Source: Neisseria weixii (GTDB lineage Bacteria; Pseudomonadota; Gammaproteobacteria; Burkholderiales; Neisseriaceae). From it: a DNA stretch of 64,000 bases. Every line of letters begins with the position of its first letter. The stretch's first letter is position 1. The notes under the pieces are model-generated. The model saw nothing but the letters and a program-made list of their open reading frames with translations. It did no database searches and had not been told where the DNA came from. The position numbers and the translations under genes were made by a program. Shown one piece after another: positions 1-9,632 of this stretch. The DNA is taken from NCBI RefSeq assembly GCF_002327085.1, contig NZ_CP023429.1:806001-870000 (forward strand), written 5' to 3'.

Positions 1-165
1 GGTATTTTTGTCGCTGCAATCATCGACCACGTCGTCGAGTTCACGGCAAAAGGCATATAACACCGTCATTGCATCGCGCTGGTGTTCGGGTAGGAATTTG
101 AAGCCCGATAAAAAGCTGGAGCCGCTTTCGGCGGCTTTTTGGCGGCAGTATTCGATGGGTGGCAC
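1..165 (-). CDS. Squalene/phytoene synthase family protein, N-terminal part (runs off the window)
   Basis: The first 55 codons of a minus-strand gene are present, starting at a GTG at 165 preceded by an AGGAC ribosome-binding site. The peptide contains EYCRQKAAESGSSF and then AFCRELDDVVDD. The second is the first Asp-rich (DxxxD) motif that binds the diphosphate in head-to-head prenyl synthases, as in HpnD and squalene or phytoene synthases. The enzyme would condense two farnesyl diphosphates. The rest lies to the left of the window, so I cannot tell HpnD from other members. Confidence 0.72.
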   Translation of the reverse strand, partial: MPPIEYCRQKAAESGSSFLSGFKFLPEHQRDAMTVLYAFCRELDDVVDDCSDKNT

Positions 166-230
166 GGCGTGTCCTGTGAGTTGGTATGGTTATGGTGATG
201 GATTGTATAGCGATTTGGGGTTGAACTGAA

Positions 231-264
231 GGCCGTCTGAAAAAATTGTGTTTTTCAGACGGCC
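231..264. terminator. Inverted DNA-uptake-sequence pair
   Basis: GGCCGTCTGAAAAA and its reverse complement form a stem followed by TTT. It lies between two divergent genes, so it ends neither; it may simply be two uptake sequences. Confidence 0.5.
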
Positions 265-393
265 TTTGATATGGGATAGGGCTGTAAATCTCATTGAGAT
301 TGGCTATTATTCCCGACTAAACCACTCAACTATCGGCGTCAAATCTGTTAAAATACGGCCGATGACACAATAAAACCAAAAGGCACACCAATC

Positions 394-2256
394 ATGGCAC
401 TTTTGCAAATTTCCGAACCCGGCATGTCTGCCGCACCACATCAACACCGTTTGGCCGTCGGCATTGATCTTGGCACCACCAACAGTCTGGTCGCTACCGT
501 GCGCAGCGGCAGCGCTGTTTGCCTATCTGACGAGCGCGGCCGAAAAACCTTTCCTTCCGTCGTGCGCTATTGCGAAGACGGCCGCGTGGAAGCCGGCGCG
601 GATGCCCTGAAAGCGCAAAAAATCGATCCGATTAATACCATCAGTTCGGTCAAGCGTTTAATCGGCCGCACTTTGGCGGACTTATCGAAAGAAACGCATT
701 ACCTGCCTTACCGCTTCGGTAACAACGAACGCGTGATTGAATTGAACACGCGGCAGGGCGCGAAAACGCCGATTGAAGTGTCGGCGGAAATTTTGAAAGC
801 GTTGAAGGCGCGCGCCGAAGAGAGCTTGGGCGGTGATTTGGTGGGCGCGGTGATTACCGTGCCGGCGTATTTTGACGATGCGCAACGCCAAGCTACTAAA
901 GATGCAGCGCGTTTGGCCGGATTGAACGTGTTGCGTCTGCTTAACGAGCCGACTGCAGCGGCGATTGCCTATGGTTTGGATAACGGCTCGGAAGGCACGT
1001 TCGTGGTGTACGATTTGGGCGGCGGTACCTTTGACGTGTCGGTGTTGCAGTTGACCCAAGGTTTGTTCCAAGTGAAGGCCACGGGCGGTAATTCGGCGTT
1101 GGGCGGTGATGATTTCGACCATCGTGTGTTCTGCCATATTTTGGAACGTGCCGACTTGTCGAAACTCAGTGAGCAAGACAGCCAATTATTACTGGCCTTG
1201 ACCCGCGAAGCCAAAGAAACCTTGACCACCGAAACCAGCACGACCGTGCAGGCCACGCTTTCAGACGGCCATAAGGTTGATGTGACCATTACGTGCCAAG
1301 AATTTCATCAATTGACACAGCATTTGGTGCAAAAAACCATCGAGCCGGTAAAGCAGGCATTGAAAGATGCGGGTGTGACCAAGGCCGATATCAAGGGCGT
1401 AATTATGGTGGGCGGTTCGACCCGCATGCTGCATGTTCAGCAGGCGGTGGCGGCCTTTTTCGGCCAAACGCCTTTGAATAATCTGAATCCTGATGAAGTG
1501 GTGGCACTGGGTGCGGCGGTGCAGGCCAATGTGTTGGCCGGCAATAAAACCGACGGCGAATGGCTGCTGCTTGATGTCACGCCTTTGTCGCTGGGCTTGG
1601 AAACTTACGGCGGCCTGGCGGAAAAAATTATTCCGCGCAACAGCACTTTGCCGGTGGCGCGCGCGCAAGAGTTCACCACGTTTAAAGACGGCCAAACCGC
1701 GATGACGATTCATGTGGTGCAGGGCGAACGCGAGCTGGTATCCGATTGCCGCAGCTTGGCCAAATTCACTTTGCGCGGCATTCCGCCGATGGTGGCCGGT
1801 GCGGCGCGGATTCGGGTGACTTTCCAAGTGGATGCGGATGGTCTGCTGTCGGTATCGGCGCAAGAGCAAACCACCGGCGTGAGCGCACAAATCGAAGTGA
1901 AACCGTCTTACGGTTTGGACGATGGCACCATCACGCAAATGCTGAAAGAAGGCATGAGCAATGCTGCCGACGATAAAGCCGCGCGTGCGCGCGCCGAAGC
2001 CACGGTCGAAGCCGAAAGCCTGATGGACGCCATCAAAGCCGCGCTTGAGCTCGACAGCGATTTGCTCGAAGCGGAAGAATTGGCCAAAATCGAAGCCGAC
2101 ATCACTGCCTTGCAAGGCAGTGTAGAAAATGGCCATGCCGATGAGATTCGCACCGCCGTCACCGCGTTGAGCCACAGCACCGACGGTTTTGCCGCCAAAC
2201 GCATGAACCGCAACATCCAGCGCGCGCTGATGGGGCAGAGCGTGGATAGTATTTAA
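394..2256 (+). CDS. hscA: Fe-S cluster assembly chaperone HscA (Hsp70 family)
   Basis: At 620 residues this is the usual HscA length. It is the specialised Hsp70 that, with co-chaperone HscB, uses ATP to release [2Fe-2S] clusters from scaffold IscU. The nucleotide-binding domain shows the phosphate-1 loop GIDLGTTNS near residue 24, the phosphate-2 motif [11 protein letters not shown] near 207 and the adenosine motif MVGGSTRM near 340. The substrate-binding half follows ([17 protein letters not shown]). It heads a plus-strand run with fdx and iscX, while its partners hscB, iscU, iscA and iscS lie on the opposite strand at the far end of the window. No frameshift is seen. Confidence 0.95.
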   Translation: MALLQISEPGMSAAPHQHRLAVGIDLGTTNSLVATVRSGSAVCLSDERGRKTFPSVVRYCEDGRVEAGADALKAQKIDPINTISSVKRLIGRTLADLSKETHYLPYRFGNNERVIELNTRQGAKTPIEVSAEILKALKARAEESLGGDLVGAVITVPAYFDDAQRQATKDAARLAGLNVLRLLNEPTAAAIAYGLDNGSEGTFVVYDLGGGTFDVSVLQLTQGLFQVKATGGNSALGGDDFDHRVFCHILERADLSKLSEQDSQLLLALTREAKETLTTETSTTVQATLSDGHKVDVTITCQEFHQLTQHLVQKTIEPVKQALKDAGVTKADIKGVIMVGGSTRMLHVQQAVAAFFGQTPLNNLNPDEVVALGAAVQANVLAGNKTDGEWLLLDVTPLSLGLETYGGLAEKIIPRNSTLPVARAQEFTTFKDGQTAMTIHVVQGERELVSDCRSLAKFTLRGIPPMVAGAARIRVTFQVDADGLLSVSAQEQTTGVSAQIEVKPSYGLDDGTITQMLKEGMSNAADDKAARARAEATVEAESLMDAIKAALELDSDLLEAEELAKIEADITALQGSVENGHADEIRTAVTALSHSTDGFAAKRMNRNIQRALMGQSVDSI

Positions 2257-2261
2257 GCAGC

Positions 2262-2295
2262 TTCAGACGGCCTTTTGAAATCAAGGCCGTCTGAA
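2262..2295. terminator. Uptake-sequence hairpin after hscA
   Basis: TTCAGACGGCC and GGCCGTCTGAA face each other with AAAAAAG following, just after the hscA stop at 2256. A stem of 11 bp is possible; it may only attenuate, because the next gene starts 15 bases on. Confidence 0.6.
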
Positions 2296-2309
2296 AAAAG
2301 AAAGTCAAT

Positions 2310-2747
2310 ATGGAATCACTAAACCAAGATTTATACCAGCAAATCAGCGCGTTGTGCGATCAAGGCGATGATTTGGCGGATGAAGGCCAGTTTAACGAAG
2401 CGGTTAAACAATACAAAGAAGCATGGAAGCTGCTGCCCGAGCCGAAATCGCAATGGGAAGCGGCAACGTGGATTTTGGCTGCGATGGGCGACGCTCATTT
2501 TTTGAACGGCAAATACCGCCAGGCCGTCAAGGATTTGACCGAAGCGTTGGCCTACATCAATGCGCTGGATAATCCGTTTATCTATCTGCGCTTGGGGCAA
2601 AGCCAATTTGAATTGGGCGAAGAAAAAGCCGCACTCGAAGCCTTACAGACGGCCTATGAATTGGGCGATGAAGAATTGTGGGAAGGAGAAGACGAAAAAT
2701 ACCTGCAATTTTTAGCGGCCAAAGTAGACGGCATTGTGATTCCTTAA
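2310..2747 (+). CDS. Tetratricopeptide-repeat protein of unknown function
   Basis: A soluble acidic protein of 145 residues without a signal peptide. It has TPR-like helix pairs (DEGQFNEAVKQYKEAWKLLP near 25, LNGKYRQAVKDLTEALAY near 64 and GEEKAALEALQTAYELGD near 100), a fold used for protein-protein contacts. It lies between hscA and fdx, so a link to Fe-S work is possible, but position is the only support. The function is unknown. Confidence 0.75.
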   Translation: MESLNQDLYQQISALCDQGDDLADEGQFNEAVKQYKEAWKLLPEPKSQWEAATWILAAMGDAHFLNGKYRQAVKDLTEALAYINALDNPFIYLRLGQSQFELGEEKAALEALQTAYELGDEELWEGEDEKYLQFLAAKVDGIVIP

Positions 2748-2786
2748 TAAATATTCAGGCCGTCTGAAAAATAATGAAAGAAAACC

Positions 2787-3169
2787 ATGCGCTTGTGGCA
2801 CGAATCTTTGATTAGCCAATTGCCGCACCGGCAGCTTTTAGGGCAACACCGCGAATGTGCCGCCTTGCGCGGGCAGGCTGGGCGCGGCCGCATGCGACGG
2901 TGGATTATGTGTTTACCCATCCTCCGTATAAGCTTTTTCAGTATCATGTGCTGATTATGCAGGAAATGCACCGGCGCGGTTATCGGCCTGATGAAGCGTG
3001 GTTCGACCCGCTGTATCGCGGTAAAACCGAGCCGCCTTATGCCGAGCAATTGTCATTACCTGCCGACAATCCGATTTATCCCGAGCATGATGCGGATTAT
3101 CTGCGAGAATGCTTGGACAATTTAAAGCAAAAAGGCATCGTGCTGCACATGCCCGACGCAAACCATTGA
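2787..3169 (+). pseudogene. TIGR02328-type conserved protein, frameshifted
   Basis: The start MRLWHESLISQLPHRQLLGQHREC reads in one frame from the ATG at 2787. The continuation, HATVDYVFTHPPYKLFQYHVLIMQEMHRRGY and beyond, reads in another. One base is missing near 2874, in the codon between ALRG and GWARPHA. Joined, the protein has about 127 residues and resembles a family I remember as TIGR02328, of unknown function. The single-base loss matches the pattern elsewhere in the window, so the gene is probably intact in the organism. It stops 20 bases before fdx. Confidence 0.6.
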
Positions 3170-3188
3170 CATCAACGAGAACATAAAA

Positions 3189-3530
3189 ATGCCGAAAATT
3201 ACCGTATTACCACACGCAACATTGTGCCCTGAAGGCGCGGTTATCGATAACGCACCGGAAGGCAAAACCGTATTGGATGTTTTGTTGGATTACGACATCG
3301 AAGTGGATCACGCCTGTGAAAAATCCTGTGCCTGTACCACTTGCCACGTGATTATCCGCAAAGGTTTTGACAGTTTGGAAGAGCCGACTGAAATTGAAGA
3401 AGATTTGCTTGACCAGGCATGGGGGTTGGAAGCCGATTCACGTTTGAGCTGCCAAGCGGTGTTGGCCGATGAGGATTTGGTGGTGGAAATCCCGAAATAC
3501 ACCATCAACCATGCGCGCGAAGATCATTAA
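3189..3530 (+). CDS. fdx: ISC-type [2Fe-2S] ferredoxin
   Basis: This adrenodoxin-type ferredoxin of 113 residues has the cluster ligands in DHACEKSCACTTCHVI (Cys at about 42, 48 and 51) and a fourth Cys in SRLSCQAVL (about 87). The acidic stretch EEPTEIEEDLLDQAWGL is typical of Isc ferredoxin, which supplies electrons for cluster assembly on IscU. It belongs with hscA upstream and iscX downstream. A hairpin follows the stop. Confidence 0.93.
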   Translation: MPKITVLPHATLCPEGAVIDNAPEGKTVLDVLLDYDIEVDHACEKSCACTTCHVIIRKGFDSLEEPTEIEEDLLDQAWGLEADSRLSCQAVLADEDLVVEIPKYTINHAREDH

Positions 3531-3540
3531 CTGATCAAAA

Positions 3541-3575
3541 GGCCGTCTGAAACCATTATTTGATTTCAGACGGCC
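3541..3575. terminator. Bidirectional uptake-sequence terminator between convergent genes
   Basis: GGCCGTCTGAAA and TTTCAGACGGCC flank an 11-base loop, between the end of fdx and the end of the minus-strand gene at 3602. Confidence 0.75.
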
Positions 3576-3601
3576 TTGATAATAAAGTGAAACAGTCAAA
3601 C

Positions 3602-4240
3602 TTATTTTTGTTTATAGCCGCCAAAGCTGAAACGGGAAACCTTAATGGACGAAGCTTTGGGTAAGCTTGCTTGCGCTGCGGCGTAGTTTTCCGTTTTGGG
3701 CCGGGTGTTAATCCGGCTTAAGCTTTTACCGCGTGAGGACACAATACGTGGCGCTTCCGGTTGGGAATAAGCAGAAGATTGTTTGGGCAATTCTGCAAAA
3801 GCGTTGTCTGCCGCTTGGATGGAGAGTGTAGATTCATCAGTGGTCAAACCAAAGCCGTCAATCATTTGCTGCACGATCTCTTCGCAATAAGACTGCTCGA
3901 TGGCGCCTTCTACTTTCACTTTTGCCAGCGACACCGATATTTGGCCGCAGCCGAGCACTTGTTCGGCAATGCGTTGGTACAGATTCCAGCGTTTCAAACG
4001 AATCACGGCGGAATTGGCGCTCGCCGCAACCGGCTGCAGGCGCACTTGTCCCCGCATGTTGCCGCAATGAATGTGCAAAGTCACTTGCGTCAGGCCGTGT
4101 TGCTCGTCCAGGGTATGGTAGATATGGCGAATGAGCAGAATCAAACGGTCAACGGGGTGCGCTTTGGTAAGATAATCAGGCTCTTGGGGTACCGGGCCGT
4201 AAACCAATTTAGACAGTTTGGCATTCAGAGCATTGTTCAT
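3602..4240 (-). CDS. Hypothetical protein
   Basis: A protein of 212 residues that I do not recognise. I chose the ATG at 4240 (MNNALNAKLSKL) because AAGGA lies seven bases upstream; the longer reading from 4309 has no such site. It has no signal peptide or membrane segment. The C-terminal third is basic and Ser-rich (SSRGKSLSRINTRPK, SSIKVSRFSFGGYKQK), suggesting a disordered nucleic-acid- or protein-binding tail. It is transcribed opposite to its Fe-S neighbours and ends against the fdx terminator. Confidence 0.6.
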   Translation of the reverse strand: MNNALNAKLSKLVYGPVPQEPDYLTKAHPVDRLILLIRHIYHTLDEQHGLTQVTLHIHCGNMRGQVRLQPVAASANSAVIRLKRWNLYQRIAEQVLGCGQISVSLAKVKVEGAIEQSYCEEIVQQMIDGFGLTTDESTLSIQAADNAFAELPKQSSAYSQPEAPRIVSSRGKSLSRINTRPKTENYAAAQASLPKASSIKVSRFSFGGYKQK

Positions 4241-4428
4241 CAGCGATTCCTTATTACTGCTGGAAATAGAGTTTAAGAGCCTTTTACGCCGATTTAGTTG
4301 CATAGCCAAGTGTAAATTAGGGTATATTATCCATTGCCAACCTGATTTGATCTGGGTGATGGTTTGCCTTATATTAAATGAAATGGTTTCAGACGGCCCA
4401 AGCTGCTACACATCGAAAGGACGCACTC

Positions 4429-4623
4429 ATGAAATGGACTGATACCCAACGCATTGCCGAAGAATTGTATGACGCACACGGCGACATCGATCCGAAAACC
4501 ATCCGCTTCACCCATTTGCGCGAATTGATTATGGCGCTGCCCGAATTTGACGACGATCCGGCACGTTGCGGCGAGCGCATCCTCGAAGCGGTGCAACAGG
4601 CTTGGATTGAAGAAGCCGAATAA
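4429..4623 (+). CDS. iscX: Fe-S cluster assembly protein IscX
   Basis: This small acidic protein of 64 residues (MKWTDTQRIAEELYDAHGDIDP ... FTHLRELIMALPEF) matches the IscX family in length and motifs. IscX binds IscS and iron and tunes cysteine desulfurase activity in Fe-S assembly. The ATG at 4429 follows an AAAGGA site. Its stop overlaps the start of the next gene (TAATG), so the two are probably cotranslated. Confidence 0.92.
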   Translation: MKWTDTQRIAEELYDAHGDIDPKTIRFTHLRELIMALPEFDDDPARCGERILEAVQQAWIEEAE

Positions 4624-4955
4624 TGGATTTGCCGCTGGGATTGTATGCCCGTGCTGCGCATGGTTTGGGTGGTGTGGCATTGATTGCCAAAGAAGACACG
4701 CCGTCTGAAAAGCTTTCAGACGGCGTGTTGGATGAAACAGTGTACCATTTCGCCGATGGCGCGTTATTGCGTTGCAGCATGGAGCAGGATGAAGGCAATT
4801 TTGATGTCGAGCCCAATGCCGTCACTTGTTTGCCATGCGAAATCAGCTATCAGGTGTTGGCGCATCCCGAGCATGGCCGCATTAAGCCGGAGCACAAACG
4901 CTTTACTGATTCTTGCCGCCATTTGTTTTGGTTGAAAATGCAAAAGCAGGATTAA
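4623..4955 (+). CDS. Hypothetical protein coupled to iscX
   Basis: A soluble protein of 110 residues whose ATG overlaps the iscX stop. It contains YARAAHGLGGVALIAKED, VTCLPCEISYQVL and a C-terminal SCRHLFWLKMQKQD. The CLPC pair and a later Cys could bind metal, but I cannot assign a family. A full uptake-type sequence (CCGTCTGAAAAGC and its inverted copy) is inside the reading frame near residues 24-35. Position suggests a possible role linked to Fe-S assembly. Confidence 0.6.
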   Translation: MDLPLGLYARAAHGLGGVALIAKEDTPSEKLSDGVLDETVYHFADGALLRCSMEQDEGNFDVEPNAVTCLPCEISYQVLAHPEHGRIKPEHKRFTDSCRHLFWLKMQKQD

Positions 4956-4980
4956 GATTGGATTTTATAAAGCGCTCAAG

Positions 4981-5013
4981 GCCGTCTGAAAAAGAAAATC
5001 TTTTTCAGACGGC
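4981..5013 (+). terminator. Uptake-sequence terminator after the iscX unit
   Basis: GCCGTCTGAAAAAG pairs with CTTTTTCAGACGGC over 14 bases with a short loop, followed by TTTTTT. Confidence 0.8.
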
Positions 5014-5061
5014 TTTTTTAATATTTATTTGAATTAAAGAATAATTATGAGAAAGTAATTA

Positions 5062-5940
5062 TAACAAATAAACTTATTTATCGATACACGCCTGAAATAG
5101 CCAATCCACATCCGCCATTCTCAGCCGATTCCCAACACCTTTAATCCAAGCCCGCTTTTTCTCTATCTGATTCAGATCGGGACTATAGGGCGGAAGCCAT
5201 AACACGGTATGCCCCTTTTCCTTCAGCAAGGCTTCTGCCTTACCCTTATGAAACGCCGCATTACCCATCACCGCCACACTGTTTTGCGGCAGCTCCGGAA
5301 TCAAAACCCGCTCCACCCAAGCATCAAATATCCGGCGGTCAATACTGCAATCAAACAGCCCGACGGCAAACAGTTTGCCGTGAAATAACGCTCCAACGGC
5401 ATTGGTCTGATGATGCCCCTGCCAATCATGAAGCGCATGACAACGCCGGCTTTTTGGCGCATAAGCGTAAGGCCGGTAACAGGATTTTCCGAATTTGCTC
5501 CCGTCTGAACAAACAACCGGACGGTTACGGCGGATGTAGCGGTGCAGTAACTTCAGGAAGTTTTTTCTGAGCCTTCTGCCGGCTTTCGGATGGCGGTTGG
5601 TCTTTTTTTTGCAGCTGATGCCGTATCGCTTTAATGCTTTGTGTATGGCGGTATGGGAACAGCCAAAGCGTTGCGCTCTTTCACAGCAATAGGCATCAGG
5701 ATAACGCCCGACATCTTCGAGCAGTGCCTGGGCGCTGATTTTGCGGGTTTTCCGTTGCTTTGGAGGGGCTTGGGGAGCCGGAGGGCGTCTCCAAAGCGTG
5801 ATGGTGGAGAATGGCGGTGCCGGATTCTTTTGCGGTTCTGCGAATCGTCCATCCTTGACGGAGTTTTTTGAGTACGGGTTGTTTGAAGTCTTCTGAATAG
5901 GCCATGGGGGAATTGTATCGGAGAATATGTTTATTTGCCA
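5062..5940 (-). mobile_element. IS630-family insertion sequence, decayed
   Basis: The element is about 879 bp and holds one transposase gene. Its ends are imperfect inverted repeats: CAAATAAAC-x-TATT then CGATACA on the left (from 5065), with the matching complement ending at 5937 on the right. TA lies directly outside both ends (5060-5061 and 5941-5942), the target duplication expected for IS630/Tc1-mariner elements. It sits between the iscX unit and metF. The transposase is frameshifted and lacks a catalytic residue, so the copy is probably immobile. Confidence 0.75.
5074..5905 (-). pseudogene. IS630-family transposase, frameshifted and missing a catalytic Asp
   Basis: Reading starts at the ATG at 5905 (MAYSEDFKQPVLKKLRQGWTIRRTAKESG), the helix-turn-helix that binds the ends. 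Near 5815 the frame changes by +1 (ATT-CTCC-ACC where ATT-TCC-ACC would fit), and the rest reads in a second frame to 5074. The C-terminus has the DDE-type block HTVLWLPPYSPDLNQIEKK with its Glu, but the second catalytic Asp, expected in VMDNAAFHK, is Gly here (VMGNAAFHK). The enzyme is therefore very probably dead whatever the frameshift means. Confidence 0.72.
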
Positions 5941-6025
5941 TAAAATGCTGATTTAATTTATTATTAAAATAATTCATGATTAATTGGAAAATTTTGAAAT
6001 TGACTCATGATAAAGAAAAACATAA

Positions 6026-6967
<942 letters not shown>

Positions 6968-7028
6968 GTATTGAATAACCCTTTATTTTTTTAATCAATA
7001 TCGAACATTTTAAATCAGGAGAGAGCAC

Positions 7029-9302
7029 ATGGCTACATTACATTTTTCAGGTTTCCCGCGCGTCGGCGCATTCCGTGAATTGAAATTTGCGCAAGAAAAA
7101 TACTGGCGCAAAGAAGTGAGCGAACAAGAGCTGCTGGACGTGGCCAAAGGTTTGCGTGAGAAAAACTGGCAACATCAAACCCAAGCCGATGCGGATTTCG
7201 TGGCAGTGGCCGATTTCACTTTTTACGACCACATTTTGGATTTGCAAGTGGCTACCGGTTCGATTCCGGCGCGTTTCGGTTTCGACAGCCAAAACCTGAC
7301 CTTGGAACAATATTTCCAATTGGCGCGCGGTAATAAAGATCAGTTCGCCATCGAAATGACCAAGTGGTTTGACACCAACTATCACTATTTGGTGCCGGAA
7401 TTCCACGCCGATACCGAATTCAAAGCCAATGCCGCGCATTACGTTCAGCAATTGAAAGAAGCCCAAGCCTTAGGCTATAAAGCCAAACCGACCATCGTTG
7501 GCCCGCTGACTTATCTGTGGATCGGTAAAGAAAAAGGCGCAACCGAATTCGATCGTTTGAGCCTGTTGCCTAAATTATTGCCGGTTTACGTGGAAATCCT
7601 GACCGAATTGGCGGCAGCCGGTGCCGAATGGATTCAAATTGATGAGCCTGCATTGGCGGTTGACCTGCCACAAGCATGGTTGGATGCTTATCAGGACGTT
7701 TATGCCACTTTGAGCCAAGTGAACGCAAAAATCCTGTTGAGCACCTACTTCGGCTCGGTTGCAGAACACGCAGGCCGTCTGAAAGCCTTACCTGTAGATG
7801 GTTTGCACATTGATTTGGTGCGCGTGCCCGAGCAATTGGATGCATTTGCCGATTACGACAAAGTATTGTCTGCCGGCGTGATTGACGGCCGCAATATTTG
7901 GCGCGCTAATTTGAACAACGTATTGGCCACGCTTGAGCCTTTGCAAGCCCAATTGGGCGAGCGCTTGTGGATTTCCAGCTCATGTTCGCTGCTGCACACG
8001 CCATATGATTTGTCGGTAGAGGAAAAACTGAAAGCCAACAAACCTGCCTTGTTCTCATGGTTGGCCTTCACCTTGCAGAAAACCCAAGAATTGCGCGTGT
8101 TGAAAACCGCATTGAACCAAGGCCGAGAAGCCGTTGCCGCCGAATTGGCCGACAGCCAAGCCGCTGCCGATTCACGCGCCGCGAGCAAAGAAATCCACCG
8201 CGACGACGTTGCTCAACGCTTGGCATCACTGCCAGCCGATGCCGACCAGCGCAAATCACCGTTTGCCGAGCGCATCAAAGCGCAACAAGCATGGCTGAAC
8301 CTGCCGCTGCTGCCGACCACCAACATCGGCTCATTCCCGCAAACCACCGAAATCCGCCAAGCGCGTGCCGCATTTAAAAAGGGCGAACTCTCTGCCGCCG
8401 ACTACGAAGCTGCGATGAAAAAAGAAATCGCCTTGGTGGTGGAAGAGCAAGAGAAATTGGATCTGGACGTGTTGGTACACGGCGAAGCCGAGCGTAACGA
8501 CATGGTGGAATATTTCGGCGAATTGTTGAGCGGTTTCGCGTTCACTCAATACGGCTGGGTACAAAGCTACGGTTCACGTTGCGTGAAACCACCTGTGATT
8601 TTCGGTGACGTAAGCCGTCCGAACGCCATGACTGTGGCTTGGTCAACCTACGCACAAACCCTCACCAAACGTCCGATGAAAGGCATGTTGACCGGCCCGG
8701 TAACCATTCTGCAATGGTCTTTCGTGCGCAACGACATTCCACGCAGCACCGTGTGCAAACAAATCGCACTGGCGCTGAACGATGAAGTGTTGGATTTGGA
8801 AAAAGCCGGCATTAAAGTGATTCAAATCGACGAACCTGCGATTCGCGAAGGTTTGCCTTTGAAACGTGCCGACTGGGATGCTTACCTGGCTTGGGCCAGT
8901 GAAGCCTTCCGCCTGTCTTCAACCGGTTGCGAAGACAGCACCCAAATCCACACTCATATGTGCTACTCTGAGTTCAACGACATTCTGCCTGCGATTGCCA
9001 GCATGGATGCCGATGTGATCACCATCGAAACTTCACGCTCAGATATGGAACTGCTGACTGCGTTTGGCGAATTCAAATACCCGAACGACATCGGCCCGGG
9101 CGTGTACGACATCCACAGCCCACGCGTGCCAACTGAAGCTGAAGTGGAGCACCTGCTGCGCAAAGCCATCGAAGTGGTACCGGTTGAACGCCTGTGGGTG
9201 AACCCAGACTGCGGTCTGAAAACCCGCGGTTGGAAAGAAACCATCGAGCAGTTGGAAGTGATGATGAACGTTACCGAGAAACTGCGCAAAGAATTGGCTT
9301 GA
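7029..9302 (+). CDS. metE: Cobalamin-independent methionine synthase
   Basis: MetE (757 residues) transfers the methyl group from 5-methyl-THF-polyglutamate to homocysteine without B12. The N-terminal half ([19 protein letters not shown]) and catalytic C-terminal half ([10 protein letters not shown]) are both present. Zinc and homocysteine ligands are visible in THMCYSEF (His and Cys), in ETSRSD (Glu) and in [11 protein letters not shown] (Cys). It starts with GGAGAG upstream and probably forms an operon with metF. An uptake-sequence terminator follows. Confidence 0.97.
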   Translation: MATLHFSGFPRVGAFRELKFAQEKYWRKEVSEQELLDVAKGLREKNWQHQTQADADFVAVADFTFYDHILDLQVATGSIPARFGFDSQNLTLEQYFQLARGNKDQFAIEMTKWFDTNYHYLVPEFHADTEFKANAAHYVQQLKEAQALGYKAKPTIVGPLTYLWIGKEKGATEFDRLSLLPKLLPVYVEILTELAAAGAEWIQIDEPALAVDLPQAWLDAYQDVYATLSQVNAKILLSTYFGSVAEHAGRLKALPVDGLHIDLVRVPEQLDAFADYDKVLSAGVIDGRNIWRANLNNVLATLEPLQAQLGERLWISSSCSLLHTPYDLSVEEKLKANKPALFSWLAFTLQKTQELRVLKTALNQGREAVAAELADSQAAADSRAASKEIHRDDVAQRLASLPADADQRKSPFAERIKAQQAWLNLPLLPTTNIGSFPQTTEIRQARAAFKKGELSAADYEAAMKKEIALVVEEQEKLDLDVLVHGEAERNDMVEYFGELLSGFAFTQYGWVQSYGSRCVKPPVIFGDVSRPNAMTVAWSTYAQTLTKRPMKGMLTGPVTILQWSFVRNDIPRSTVCKQIALALNDEVLDLEKAGIKVIQIDEPAIREGLPLKRADWDAYLAWASEAFRLSSTGCEDSTQIHTHMCYSEFNDILPAIASMDADVITIETSRSDMELLTAFGEFKYPNDIGPGVYDIHSPRVPTEAEVEHLLRKAIEVVPVERLWVNPDCGLKTRGWKETIEQLEVMMNVTEKLRKELA

Positions 9303-9331
9303 TTTTGAGTTGATTTGAATTAAGTGATAAA

Positions 9332-9364
9332 GGCCGTCTGAAAGAGGGAATCTTTCAGACGGCC
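9332..9364. terminator. Uptake-sequence terminator between metE and the tracrRNA
   Basis: GGCCGTCTGAAAGA and TCTTTCAGACGGCC form a 14-bp stem with TTTT after it. It separates metE from the convergent tracrRNA. Confidence 0.8.
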
Positions 9365-9379
9365 TTTTAGTATTTTTAG

Positions 9380-9528
9380 ATAAAGTTAAGCCCCTCAAAA
9401 CCGAAATTTGAGGGGCATGATGTTTATTAAGAATGAATTCTTAATAAACAGTGCATTTCGGCACAGATATAAATATCTTTCGGTGGCCTTATTGTAGCAA
9501 CGTTTCTCATTTCGCAGTGCAACAATGG
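9380..9528 (-). ncRNA. tracrRNA of the type II-C CRISPR system
   Basis: Minus-strand bases 9526-9491 are an anti-repeat that pairs with the CRISPR repeat along nearly its whole length; differences lie at one position near its 5' end and in the central bulge. Downstream come short hairpins (AGATAT-TT-ATATCT; GTGC-CGAAAT-GCAC), a perfect 13-bp hairpin with a 4-base loop at 9421-9450, and a 9-bp hairpin at 9391-9415 (CCCCTCAAA / TTTGAGGGG) that probably ends the RNA. N. meningitidis tracrRNA has a shorter tail and an uptake sequence at the start of the tail; here that spot reads GGCCACCGAAA. The RNA is divergent from cas9, as in meningococci. The exact 3' end is inferred. Confidence 0.85.
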
Positions 9529-9533
9529 AATCA

Positions 9534-9562
9534 ATTCTACGTTTGGAAAATAATGTTGTCAA
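9534..9562 (-). promoter_or_regulatory. Sigma-70 promoter of the tracrRNA
   Basis: On the minus strand a perfect TTGACA (-35, 9562-9557) is separated by exactly 17 bases from TAGAAT (-10, 9539-9534). The predicted start falls about seven bases on, at the beginning of the anti-repeat. Confidence 0.85.
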
Positions 9563-9632
9563 TAATTTAATTGCATAAAAATACCCAGATGCGATATATT
9601 TATATTTAACATTTCCATACAAAGGGTTAACG

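Noticed and set aside
8..229. Plus-strand frame of 73 codons at the left edge
   Set aside because: The opposite strand encodes a clear squalene/phytoene synthase start.
1261..2175. Antisense frame of 304 codons inside hscA; similar long ones inside glgP (28806-29804) and ftsK (34165-35193)
   Set aside because: They lie opposite strongly conserved genes and read as low-complexity Arg/His- or Ser/Thr-rich shadows.
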